From Hybos culiciformis (taxonomy: Eukaryota; Arthropoda; Insecta; Diptera; Hybotidae), in NCBI GenBank assembly GCA_964007475.1, contig OZ023273.1, positions 47,555,525 to 47,619,524 of the forward strand: a stretch of 64,000 nucleotides of DNA, written 5' to 3'. Below the pieces are notes generated by a model, which saw nothing but the letters and a program-made list of their open reading frames with translations, did not search any database and was not told the origin of the DNA. The translations under genes and the position numbers were made by a program. Shown piece by piece: positions 40,617 through 52,900 of the stretch (within the stretch, counting starts at the first letter, position 1; every line of letters begins with the position of its first letter).

Positions 40617-43600
40617 ATGACTGGAACTACAGGTAAGTTCATTAATAAACTTTTGTGCTCTATCTGTTTTACCAGACTTTTTATTTATGTATATTGTAGT
40701 AGGTATATAATACACATAAAAATATACTATATAATATTTTATATTAATTTAATATTTTGATGATGTTATGTTCATCATATTATAGTAAAATGTATACATA
40801 TATTTATATATTTTTACCGTGAACTCTGTAGTTTTGGCGCAATTTTATTTTATTCATTCATATAACCTATATGTGCAGTACATATTTATTGGAATTATTT
40901 ATTTTAACTCCATTAATATTGATGAAATCAAGGGATAGATATTTATAGTCTGTCAATGAATAGGATATTTAAAAAAAAATATTATTAAAGCTATTTTATA
41001 TTTAAATATATTTTTCATAAAGTAAATAAGAAAAAAAAATCCATTAAAATGCACTTTAGGAAATTAAATTTATTAGAGAACTATACATTTTTTTTGTATC
41101 TTGACAAACCATAACAAATTTTTTTTTTTTTTTCAAAATAATTGATTTAGTTGTAATAACGAAAAATTGAGTAGATAATTTGAATAAATATGGATATTGG
41201 ACATGGATATTTCGGAATAAAAGCGTGAAGCTTTACGTACTACCAGATTGTCTGTCTGTCCAAATTTTTTCACGGAAATGTCACAAATACAAAATATTTG
41301 AGATTTTATTATTTGTTTTTTTTTATTAATTATTATAAATTATAAAACTTTGTTGTGTTTAACGAAATAAAATTATAACCTTAAGCAGACATTATTTATA
41401 GCTAGAAGAATATGGATTTTTTTAAGTAAATTCTACATTATGAACGATCAACTTTATTTCACATACAAATTATTTCATGTGGTAAAACTTAATGTTATGA
41501 ATGAATTTTTTTTATATTAATATTTAACAAATTTATTTAATATTTACAATTATTTTTATTTAAAAATGCATTCAAAAAGGCGAGTTAACGTGCTCCAATA
41601 ATTTTGAATTATAATGATTCTATTGTGCATTCATTTTACTTATAAATAATACATAATCATCCTTATAAGAAACCACTTATAAATAAAATTAATTAAATTA
41701 AAAGAACATATTCAAAATTATAATATTAAAATCAATAAAAGAAATTTGTTCCACCTTATATAACAACTGATTCACAAGATTAAGAAATCCATTCTTAAGT
41801 GCAAGGCTTTAATAATATTATATATTACCTATAATAAAAAAAATTATTTTATTTTATCATTAACCTTTGGATTCATATTCATTATTATAATTTTTGTAGA
41901 ACAAAACAAAATGCGTTTATATATATTAAATTTTTATTATTTTTTCCTATATTTAAAATAATAATGATAAGAATTTATTGATTAAAAATAAATATTATTG
42001 TTATTAATAAAATAAATATCAAAAAAATTCAGATAATAAATCTTATTTTGGTAATTAATCTTTATTCTTGATTTGAAAAAAAAAAAAAAAAAAAAACAAA
42101 AACAAATGTTTAGTTTAATACCTAATTGCAAAAAATTATTTCATAAAAATATTCAACTCAAAAAAATGTAGTAAACAAAACTTGACGTAGATAAATGCAA
42201 TTAGAAACAAATCTACTAATGCACATAATTGTTTATTCTGATAAGAAATAAAAAATAATAAAGTTATTTTTAAGTATTTTCAGCGGAAATTTTTAAATTT
42301 TTATTTTTTTTAAGAATTCCCTAATTTATTTATTAAGTCACGGCAGCTAGAACACAAATACAAAAATATTTAACGAGGACAAACTATTTATTATTTTTTA
42401 ATTTATTTTTGGCATGTTTAATTAAAATTTAAGATTGGAAAACTTTAAATTATTTTCGGAACATTCTAAGAATAAATATTACGTACTATGTATATATTAA
42501 GTCAAGGAAAGTCAAATAAAAAACATGTTTCTGAAAAAATCATGTGGACAGTGAATTGACACAATTTTCCAAGTTAAAAAATAAACATTTGAGAAATCTC
42601 GAAAAGTTTTTTTTTTTTATGAAGTTCAAATGCAATAATACGTAATTTATAAATTGACTTCTAATAAAATATTTTTATTGTTAGAATATATATTTTTATT
42701 AAAATGATTTAATGCCAATGACTTTTATGTGAAAACACATTATCTTATCGTTATATCGATTAACCTACAAATCAACGTGTGAGGCCGATTTTCAATATTT
42801 TTTGAAATTTAAAATTCTATAATTATTTTTATCAAACCTTTGTGTTTTTATCAATTTATTGTTAATCTTGTTTTATGTAGTTTTAAGATTTGTTTTTTTT
42901 AAACATTTTATTAACAAATTGCTTTATTTTTTAAATTTAGTATACTTCGAGCGACTGCATCGATATCATACAAATAAAAATTAAAATAAATTTTCAAATA
43001 ATTAATTAAAAAATAAATTGCATTATGTTAAGTCAAAGTATGATTAAAATATTTAATTATATTATAATTTATAATATTCTTATTTTATGTGTAAATTTTA
43101 AATTAATTTATTTTTTAAGTTGAATTTTTAAAATTTCAAACAATTTGATACATTAGTGTTAGCGAATGCAAATAATTTCAAATAGTTGTTAAATAAAATA
43201 ATATTTTTTTTACTTTGTTAGTCGAACTAATTTTCATTTAATGATTTGCTAAAATTGGAAATGAACATTGTCGTTATAATTTGGTTCATGGTCAATTTAT
43301 CTGACAAATTGCATAAAACTATATATAGTAGTACGTAGAATTATTTATTTAATAATTCTATTCTCTCATCGATTATATTATGTAACAAATTATTCTTAAA
43401 TAAATTATAATTTACCAATAAAACTACCAAACATTGAGATTTGAGATTTCAAGCTCAACCATGAAAAATATTCCGTTCCATTTTCAAGTTTTCATTTAGT
43501 TCACAAGTATTTTTCCAATTAGTTTCATAAATGTGTTTCCATAATTGTCAACCAATTTCTTTTTTCACATTAAAATAGATTTATAATCAAAAATTAAAAA

Positions 43601-43948
43601 TAAAAAAAATAAATTTTAAATTATTTTATAAGTACTTTTATGAATTTAATTTAATCTTCATTTTTCTTTTCCTTTTTTTTAGTACCTTTGGAACCAACAT
43701 GGAGTTTGGAGCGAAGAGAATCTTCGGGTCAATTGGTATGGCGGAAGGAATCTCCCAAATCAAGAATTCGATTTAGGTTTGATGTCGAGGTATTAGAATA
43801 TGAAAAAGATCCCGAAGAGCATTTAATTTGTTATGGACAGGAGAGTGCATTGCTGGAAACATTCAAAATATATAATTCTATTTTCGTGTGTGCTGCAGTA
43901 GCTGTAACATTATTTTTACCATGGTATCTGTTAACAGCAACAAATTGA
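40617..43948 (+). CDS. Predicted tail-anchored membrane protein, 93 residues, two exons
   Basis: Exon 1 (40617-40632, GTAAGT donor) encodes MTGTT. Exon 2 (43683-43948) follows a T-rich acceptor after a 3.05-kb intron. The frame closes at 282 bases. The cytosolic part contains a Trp/Arg-rich stretch (QLVWRKESPKS), then RIRFRFDVEVLEYEKD. A single hydrophobic segment of about 20 residues (70-89) follows, with only four residues after it, so the predicted topology is C-tail anchoring in ER, mitochondrial or other membranes. Arg33-Ile-Arg-Phe36 fits the RVxF motif used by protein phosphatase 1 regulators. That role is a hypothesis, because the motif is short. I do not recognise the family. Non-AT-driven composition and exact splice frame argue for a real gene. 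Confidence 0.75.
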
Positions 43949-44998
43949 ACAAAATCTTCTCATTTAATATTTATATATTTTGTATTTTATTTATGATAGA
44001 TCTTAGAATTATTATTTATTGAATGAAAAATCATATCTAACATTGACATAATTTTAAGTATGATTAAAATATTACATTGATTTGGGAATATTATATACAT
44101 AATATATATTTAATATTATAAATCCAATATTTGGATAGACTATTTTAGCCTAACTATATTGAAATTCACAACATATACTTATACATATATATATTGTATT
44201 GTGATCATTGTGAAATGCTTATATTGTGTAAGGATCAATTAATTTTATTAGTTTTAAAGACAAAATTGACTAAATGTTTTGTGCAAACAAGTTTATTAAA
44301 AAATTGTTATATGTATATAATAAATCTTTTATGTTGATTTATGTACAGATAATAACTGTCGAAGGTACATACTATAAAAAGTTTTTTAGAATAATGATAA
44401 TAATATGTATACTTGTACATAAAAATTTATTATAGATTAAAAACTTTTGTTAGAACAAAGATATACATAATAATTTACGATATAAAAACAAAAATTTAGA
44501 AATTAAAATGATTTAATTTATTTTTGACTTAATTATTATTGGTATACTTTGAATAAATAAAAAGGGTTGTATAAACTGTTAAATTTAAATTATTTATGTA
44601 ATAAAGATTATGAAAAAATATGATATTTATTAAATATCTAAAACTAGTTGTTTTGAAATGTTTCGAGTTCAGCTGTGTATAAAGATTCCAGAAGTGTAAC
44701 GAAAATTAATAGATGTACTACTGTTAAGTTTTGAAATAATGAAGCCGGCTGCTTACAAGTGATCCATTCCTTTGCAATTGTTAAAAATATTCGCTCTTTT
44801 TATTGAAAGTCAATGAAAATTAACAAAAAAATATATAAAACAGTATCTTACTATTGAAGTATTGAGCCCTTTTCAACATTTTGATTTTCGAATTCAAATT
44901 TACATCGAAATCAGTTTCAGGTCCCAGTTCGAAACCTTAGCTAGAATCGGGCCAAAACATTTTTTAGGCTCATTTATATGATACTCATATGAGTATTT
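43949..44998. other. 3' UTR and spacer
   Basis: AT-rich sequence after the tail-anchored-protein stop, with AATAAA motifs around 44320 and 44550. A slightly GC-richer patch at 44895-44960 (GGTCCCAGTTCGAAACC) may be repeat debris. No gene seen. Confidence 0.4.
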
Positions 44999-45529
44999 CA
45001 CAGAAAAAAATAAATTAGAATAATTAACTAAACATAATTAAATGAATCAGCTTTCTTTAATTAAATTAATGTTTTAAACAAATTAATTAATTCAATAGCT
45101 GAAAAAAAATCAAAACTAAATGATTTTTCTAATGAAAATTCATTGATTTAAGTTTTAAAATACAAATAATTAATTGAAAGAATTAATAAATTCAATAGTT
45201 GTTTTTAACAATTCATTAATTGAAATATTAAATCAAATTTGTTAAAACTAAAATTAAGGTAAATTTTGAAATTATCTAAGAAAAAAAAAAGTAGCCTTTT
45301 TATCCAAACTTTAAATAAAATCATCTAATGTTTGTGATTGAATTTTAGCCATTTAAACTGTTTAATTGCGCCAGCTATTCTTAATTAAATGATTTGCTAC
45401 AAATCGTAATTATATGTTTTGTTGAAACAATAAATAAAATATCTAATTTGCATTATCCGTTTTTAACCCCTCAAATACAAAAAACAGCTCAAATGTTTTT
45501 TTTGATTTTTTTTTTTTTTAACTTTTTTG

Positions 45530-45625
45530 GTCGGTCACCCATCTAAGTTCTATCACTACGAGATGTTGCTTAACCTTCTGTGTTCAATGTGATGTAGAGT
45601 CTTCCACTAAGCTATGTCAGTGATA
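45530..45625 (-). pseudogene. 5S rRNA-derived sequence with an A-rich tail (5S SINE head or retropseudogene)
   Basis: Read on the minus strand, GAACACAGAAGGTTAAGCAA, then ACTTAGATGGGTGACCG, match the internal promoter half of 5S rRNA (GGAAGTTAAGCA, then ACTTAGATGGGGGACCG). The A-box-like and C-box spacing is kept. Downstream on that strand is an A-rich run of about 35 bases. Upstream, TAGCTTAGTGGAAGACTCTAC is diverged from 5S and looks slightly tRNA-like. The 5S 3' stem is missing. It cannot be a functional 5S gene. A 5S-derived SINE or a retroposed pseudogene fits. Confidence 0.6.
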
Positions 45626-46303
45626 TCATAAAGGAAGTATAATATAGAGTAACTATGTCAAACAACTTTTTAAAATATCGTTTTTATTTTTTTTCCTATT
45701 TTTTCAGACCCCCAAAACATATGTATACAAAAAAGCTTTTCTATTCTCTCTAATACTCATTAATTTTTTTCAATTTTGAGGATGTTTAGTTTTAAAATTA
45801 CACAACTTATAAAAATTCGAATGTAGTTGTGCGAAAAATCATAACTATAATGAATAAATGAAAAAATATGTGTCTAAATATGTATTGCTATTATGTGCTA
45901 ATATCAATTTATTGCATCTATGATTTTTTTTTTTTTTTTCAAAAACTAGTATCTTCGTCTTCATTGAAATTTATAAAATTCTTATCATAAGTTAACTAAA
46001 AAAATTTTTTGATAACTATTTTGCTCAAAATGTTTATAAAATTTTTTTTTTAACAAACAGTATATAATTACATTGCTGTTTGGACGCAACAAAATTATCA
46101 AAAAAATATGATTTCTGGTTCACCGAAACAGACGAATGTTATGAACATAAATTTAAATTTTTGGAGTTTGTTATATTAACACTTTTAATAACAAAAGGCT
46201 CAATATTTTTGACAGGGATATTCTTAAAAAGTGAAAGTATCCTTACAAACCAAAATAAAAGAACAAAAAAATCATTATTCCAATAATATAAAATAATGCG
46301 AGC

Positions 46304-46555
46304 ATCGTCGGTCTCATGCAAAAATCACGAAACTGCAAAAACATAGTTTTGAGAAAATTGGTTTTGAAATTTTTTTTTTTCTTTTTTTAGTACGTTTTGG
46401 TACTTTCGGGAAAATAGAAATAGTCATTGCGGATAATTTATGAGAGCTTTCGACTTTGAACATATTCAAATTTTAGTTTTTTTATGATTTTTGTACAATA
46501 TTAGGTCAAAACGGCCAAACTTACAGTTTCGTGCTTTTTGCACGAGACCGACGAT
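46304..46555. mobile_element. 252-bp MITE nested in the composite element
   Basis: ATCGTCGGTCTCATGCAAAA at the left recurs inverted at the right as GCACGAGACCGACGAT, extending to about 31 bases with a few mismatches (through CACGAAACTG). No coding frame. The target duplication is not resolved. Confidence 0.65.
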
Positions 46556-46600
46556 ATGTAAATAAACATGAAATAAAATGAATTTATTAATGCTTTCAAA

Positions 46601-46926
46601 CAGACGCCGACGCGATCATATTTTTGGTCGCTGCGGCTTAGCAGCGATATTTTTAATTTTTTGGAACTGCTGCTAAAAAAAAAAATCATTGCTCGCTACT
46701 GCGTCGCTGATAATCGCTAAAAAAAAAAAACCGTTAAAAAAAAAAATCTAAAAAAAGAAAAAAAAACACAAAAATTTTCGTCGTTGCTTGGTTTTTTTTT
46801 TTTTTTTTTAAACTTCTATGACTGCTAGTGATCGCCTTCACCTAAAAATTTGTCGATACTGTTAGGTCAAAAAACGTCGCTGCGTACCTTGCGGTCGCTC
46901 AAAATCTATGATCGCGTCGGCGTCTG
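46601..46926. mobile_element. 326-bp hAT MITE nested in the composite element
   Basis: The termini CAGACGCCGACGCGATCATA are perfect 20-base inverted repeats. CTTTCAAA flanks both ends exactly (46593-46600 and 46927-46934). The CAG start and 8-bp duplication are hAT hallmarks. Subterminal GTCGCTGCGGC and GCAGCGACG motifs repeat inward. Perfect termini and duplication indicate a recent insertion. Confidence 0.88.
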
Positions 46927-48054
46927 CTTTCAAATATAATTTTTTTATTTACATTTATCTAACCCAATTTTTTTTTTTTGATAGAGAACAAATACTAGCA
47001 AACATTAAAATACAATTATAATAAAGGAAATATTTTGTTTATTTTAAAAGCTTTATATAAAAAATATTTTAAAAGCTATAAAGCTCTCTCGTTATAGCGA
47101 TATATTCTAAACAAAAATAAAAGCTTGGGGGTCTGATCTAATTTTGGTTAACTTTTTTTATTCGAATTTTTTGTATGGGACTAGTTTCTCTATTTATACT
47201 TCCTTTATGGTGATATACAACAATATGATATACAGTGATATACAAAATATTTGTTTCAAATCCAATAATTAAATTTGCTGAATCACATAATGTTTAGATA
47301 ATTTCAAAATTTACCTTAATTTTAGTTTTAACAAATTTGATTTAATATTTCAATTAATGAATTGTTAAAAACAACTATTGAATTTATTAATTCTTTCAAT
47401 TAATTATTTGTATTTTAAAACTTAAATCAATGAATTTTCATTAGAAAAATCATTTAGTTTTGATTTTTTTTTCAGCTATTGAATTAATTAATTTGTTTAA
47501 AACATTAATTAAATTAAAGAAAGCTGATTCATTTAATTATGTTTAGTTAATTATTCTAATTTATTTTTTTTTGTGTTGGCTTGGTTCAAAGCTTGGTTCA
47601 ATGCTTGGTTCTGGCCAATGATACTTGTAAAGTAAGTCAATTAATAAACTTTTTGACTGAAAATATCTGAAACATATTTTAAGCATTTGAATAAAAAATG
47701 TGTAAAAAAATACGTTAACAAAACAAATAAATTAACAAGCACATACATTTTTGATATAGAAAATAATGAAATTCGTGAAATTTGTAAATGTTTCTCCACG
47801 GTTTTTATTCGAAAATTAAAAGAAACTCTTATCAAATAATATTAATTTATATATTTATTGAAATATATATAAAATGGTAAATTTTAAAACTAGAATTATT
47901 TTAAAACAATAATAAATTTTGTACATAATCATAAGCACATGAGATGAGAGGAACTTAATGTTTAATCTCAACTAAATAAATCTCAAAATGAATAAATCTA
48001 AAATAGAACTTTTTTGTGAACACCATTATGGGCGATATTATTCAGGTAATAATT

Positions 48055-49982
48055 TTATTTCGTTTTAGTTGATATTTCTCTACACCTTAAAGTGGCTGCT
48101 TCAACTGCTCCGGCAACTGATGCTCGAAATCCTATAAAAGAATTTAAAACTTCTTGTTAAAGATTTCTATGTTCGCAAAATATTTTGTTTTAAACATTAT
48201 TAACCTGTTTTTTCCAAAAAACTTAATCCAGCAGCTGTTGATCCAGCTGGAGAAGTAACATCATCCTAAATAATAATAATATCACAGTGTAAGTATAAGA
48301 TAATTCACACATTCCAATAATCAATTATACGAATTGTTACCTTAAGTTTTGCTGGATGAATATTTGAGCTCCGAACTAAATGACCAGATCCTAAGACAGT
48401 TTGCGATGCTAATCTATAGGCCATATCTCTTGGTAGGCCCATCTTAACTCCACCATCAGCCAGAGCTTCAATTAACACAAAAATCTATACGCAAATGCAA
48501 TATAAATATTTGACTATTAGAATTAAATCAAAATTCGATATTAAAAAGAGACTCTGGCGATACAAAAAGATAAGTGATTGAAAAAAAAAAAAAATTATTT
48601 AAAATTTAAAAACCTTATCTCCCCAAATTTTATTATATTAATTAAATTTTAGCAATCTTATGAGCATTGACCTGATTAGTTATTAAATGAAAAAAAAATA
48701 AACATAAAAACGCCCAAAATTTTCATAACTTTTTTGTAAATTCTTTACAATTTTGTAAACTTTCAACTTGAATTCAGGTTTATTGATATTTTCTTAGCTT
48801 ATTTTGATTACAATATAAAATTTAAATTACATATTTTGTAAAATGTAAGCGATTACAACGTGACTTCTTAAACGTTGAATAAATGCCTGTTTTAATATTA
48901 TATTATATAGCTATTAACAACAATTAAGAAATAAGTCATATCATACTATCCCGTGTTTGCAAACAAAAATCTCAAGTGGGCTAATGATCAACGTAATTAT
49001 ATTTGAATAATATTTGTTATTCACTTACATAGGCCGGTCCACTGCCACTAAGGGCTGTTATTGGATCCAATAAATATTCATCCACTTCTTCACAAGTTCC
49101 TATTGATTCCAATAAACTTTGTGTTATCGTACCATCAGATTTGTTTGCTTTTGAGCCACGAACATATACAGAACAACCTTGTCTCACTAAAGCTGGAGTA
49201 TTTGGCATTACACGAATAACTCTAGCATCTGGTGAAACATGCTAAAACAAAACAAGCTATAAATTTTCAAATAATCTGCGTTATGAAATTTATTTAATAT
49301 TTACGTCTTCAATTTCCTTAATAGTTACACCCATTGCCACCGATATAAATAATTTCCCGGTACTTAGTGGCTTAATTTCCTCTAGGACGGTACTAACAAC
49401 GTTTGGTTTTACAGATACAAATATAATATCAGACTTTTCAACAATTGGCTTATTTTCGGTAATAACATTGGCACCTAATGTCTGAAAAATAAATATATTT
49501 CTTATATTTATTATTATGTTAATTACAGTTGCTTCAGATCAGTTATTTCAAATCACATTAAGAACTAACTAACTAACATGAAAATTATTACTTGAAAATT
49601 ATTAGTTAAAACTACGTTATATACATAAGTCAAATATACGTTATATATGTTATATAATATAATTCATATTGATTTCTTGTACATAGTTTAGTTCTCAAAA
49701 ATGTTTGATATAAAATACATAATGTGAAATAGTGTTATAAAAAACAATAATGAAAATAATATCTGTTAACCTTAAAGGATTCAAAGCTCAATTTATCAGC
49801 AGGATGTACAGATGCAGAAATTGTATTCGCTTTAGATAATCCTTAAAAAAATATATTTATTATTATTAAGTTTGTTATTTTAAAATGATATAAACAAGCT
49901 TACCGGCTTGAATAAAACCATTTGCCATTGCTTGAGCTATTTTACCTCCACCGAGGAATCCAATTTTACCAATTTGACTCAT
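48055..49982 (-). CDS. P5cr: Pyrroline-5-carboxylate reductase, complete
   Basis: P5CR reduces 1-pyrroline-5-carboxylate to proline with NAD(P)H, the last step of proline synthesis. The exons (5' to 3') are 49904-49982, 49771-49841, 49305-49481, 49029-49241, 48341-48484, 48205-48265 and 48055-48131. They total 822 bases or 273 residues, usual for the family. The N-terminal Rossmann fold shows IGFLGGGKIAQAMANGF (residues 7-23), then SVKPNVV and VAMGVTI. The catalytic C-terminal domain has VMPNTPALVRQG, ALSGSGPAY, EALADGGVKMGLPRDMA and the family signature PAKLKDDVTSPAGSTAAGL. There is no N-terminal extension before the Rossmann glycines, so mitochondrial targeting is not evident. All introns are GT-AG. 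The largest, 48485-49028, is 544 bases and empty. The gene stands alone. Confidence 0.95.
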
Positions 49983-52900
49983 TTTAAAAATTAATATATT
50001 TCTTCTACGTATTTAATAACTTATTATTTTTCAAATTTGGAATACGGTACTCATAAAACTAATGCCCTCAAGACTGAATAATAAAATTAGTACTGAATTG
50101 TGATTTAAATTTCTATTATATATCATCATAAAATTATGTTTTTAAGACAGCTGATAAGAGACTTTATCAATTGATTTTTGCGAAGAGAAGAATTGCCTAC
50201 ATGGCCAATAGTACAATTAATTAAGGTTTACAACTTAATTAAATAATAAAACTGAAAATGTTGTCCTTTCTGAGAAAAAGTTGAATTTTTGTAGGCATAA
50301 AATTTTATTATAAGTGCCTCATAAAATTAAGTCCAATTAAGTTAACTTAATTTTTGGAGTAAGATAAGAAATTTATTAAATACATCTTTCATATCTTAAT
50401 TTTTTTTTTTTAGAATACAAAAAATTGGAAAATTTTTTAATATAATTTTTTTAATGACACTAAAATTTAGTAGTATGTGCTAGTACTATAGAAGTACAAT
50501 TAAATTTTAATTATCTATTCACTATGGTATTGACTGGACTAAAAACTTATCAGTTTAAAAAAATTGTTTTGATTCATAATAGTTATACTATTATGAGATA
50601 CGGAAAAATAAATAAAAATAGAACTAAGTAAACATGTTTTAGTATTGATGCGAAAATATAGTAAATATAGTATGTATATGCAAGCACAATACAAGTACTG
50701 TAGATGTAGAGCATATTATGTAATTATTTAAACCACTAGAACTGGATAATAGATAATGGCAGAATCAAGTTTAGAAAGTTCTAGGTCATAATAAAAAAAA
50801 GAAATATTATTTTGATATATTTTAGTTTAAAATTATTTAAAATTTCGTATACTTTTGAGTGCAACGCAAACATACTTGCATGTAATATTTTGATAATTCT
50901 AAAGATTAAATTAGCGAAATGGAGGTTAAGATGAGTATTTGAGCTAAAAACTAATTTTTTGCTAAACCTATACTAATTATATACTAACTATTATGTCTTA
51001 GGGATCAATGATTAATCCAAAAACATACTAAGATATATAATATAAATTATTGTCATATAAACTTTATCGAATTATATTTATATTATTGCAATTATCTGCA
51101 TTTAATAAGCAATTATTAAATTGACAAGATTATCAGTTTCTAGCTTTGATAATAAAAACAGAAAATATTAATAGTTTTGATGTTGTAATTGAAAATTATC
51201 ACATTTTTGCAGCTAATTATAAATTATAAATGTCGATTAAACTTTGAATCTTATCCTTGAAAGAGAAGTACGATATGTGCGATAAATTTACACAAAATAA
51301 TTATAATTATTTCGCTTTTGAAAGTATTAGATACTCGATAAGTATTATAATTTCACATAAATGACAAATGTGTACTTTTAATGCAAAAAAAGATCAAAAG
51401 GGGTAAAAATAATCGAAAAAGAGAATATTCAAACTAGTTTAAGATTTTATTATTTTCATATTTTATAATCTCTCTGGAAATCGATAATTAGTTAGAGGTA
51501 TTATTAATATTTTAAACTTACATAATAATACAATAAAATTAAAAAAGTAATATTGAAAACATGTCGTAATTTGCTTTAGTAAATCTTAGGTAAAAATTTT
51601 AAAGTCTAATTGGATAAATTAACTATAATTTCATAAGATTTGTACCGCGGAACGAATCGTTGTGTCGATTTTAAAAAAGTTAAGTTCGCTGGATGTGAAA
51701 GCGGGCAATAAGATTTGATAAACAGAGAATAATTTTTAAACATATATTTCGCTTCTTGCTGTGTTGTTTTGCTTTGTTCATTTCTACAAGAAATTTTACT
51801 TTATTATTATAAGTAGATATTCCGAAAATGTTAAGTTCTTATCAAGAAATTTCTTCCTTTGTTTAGATAAATTTTACTTTAATCTAATTTATGTATAATT
51901 TAAATTTCAATTTTATGTAGCAATTTATTTTTTTTATTCAAAAGTTAAAATAATGTTTTGTAATTTTATTAGCTTTATGATGTAGCAATAATCATGTCTG
52001 TGATGACAACCACTTGTTGATGACCTCGAAAAGTTTTTAAAAACATTTTCCTGTTTATATTTATATTGTTTGCACTTACATATATATTTTTAACAGAAAA
52101 AAGTATTTATCGTATTTATGTAAATGAGCGCCAGACTAAAATGTTTTTAATACTTTAGGTACATTATACAAAAAAAAAAAAAAAAAACGAAGAAGAAAAA
52201 CCTTTTTAGAAGGAAAAGTTTTTATTTAAATTTTCATGCTGTGCTGTTATAGAATAAGTGTTTTGTTTTGTTTTTATATTTTATCATGTATTAAAAGATT
52301 TTTAAAATAAATTTAAAACTTTGTCAATCAAATTTATGTGTACAAATATGCAATGAAAATTTAACCATAATATTAAAACTTAATACACATATATATTTTT
52401 ATGTTAAATTTTATGTTAAAATATCTTAACAGAAAAAATATAAATTTTGTATACAAATTTCATCATTATGAGGCAATAATAGAAGAGTCTTCTATCTAAA
52501 AGAGGATCAATTTATTAATTTCAGAAAATTATGATTCTCTATAAATTAATCAAAAAGATATATCTACGCATTTATTATTTTTAATCTATAAATACAACAT
52601 TTTTGGTTTATATAAGATAGACAATAAAAAAATAGATAATCAGAAGATAACATTATCTTCCATATATTGGCAATATTACTAATCAGAATCAAATAACTTA
52701 CTACATATTATATTAAACTAAAAATTGTCAACAGCTAATTTTTTATGTAACCAATTGTTGGACTGGTCTCTAAGCCCAAACAATCAGTTGTACACCAATC
52801 GATTAGAAAGTTTTTAAATTTTTCATGTATCAAAGAAACTATATCAATAATTGCTTACACGATTCTTGATCTAAAACATACCTAAAAATAAGTATTTAGA

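Larger units (their letters stand above)
44999..47575. mobile_element. 2.6-kb composite element with about 277-bp terminal inverted repeats
   Basis: The sequence from about 45001 to 45279 reappears inverted, almost base for base, at about 47294-47571. Landmarks are AATTAACTAAACATAATTAA on the left and TTAATTATGTTTAGTTAATT on the right. Further in, a second symmetric pair (ATAAAGGAAGTATAA near 45629 and TTATACTTCCTTTAT near 47193) continues the foldback. The interior holds a 5S-derived sequence and two smaller MITEs. I find no transposase frame and no clear target duplication. The class is unknown; a long-TIR non-autonomous DNA transposon is likely. Confidence 0.75.

Noticed and set aside
45530..45625. 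Functional 5S rRNA gene
   Set aside because: The 5' region is diverged and the 3' stem is absent; only the internal promoter part is recognisable.
46080..46321. 68-residue frame inside the composite element as a transposase
   Set aside because: No transposase motif, short, and disrupted by the neighbouring MITEs.
49017..49208. 63-residue frame ending SGSGPAYVSE as a separate small gene
   Set aside because: It is P5CR exon 4 plus read-through into the intron after GPAY.
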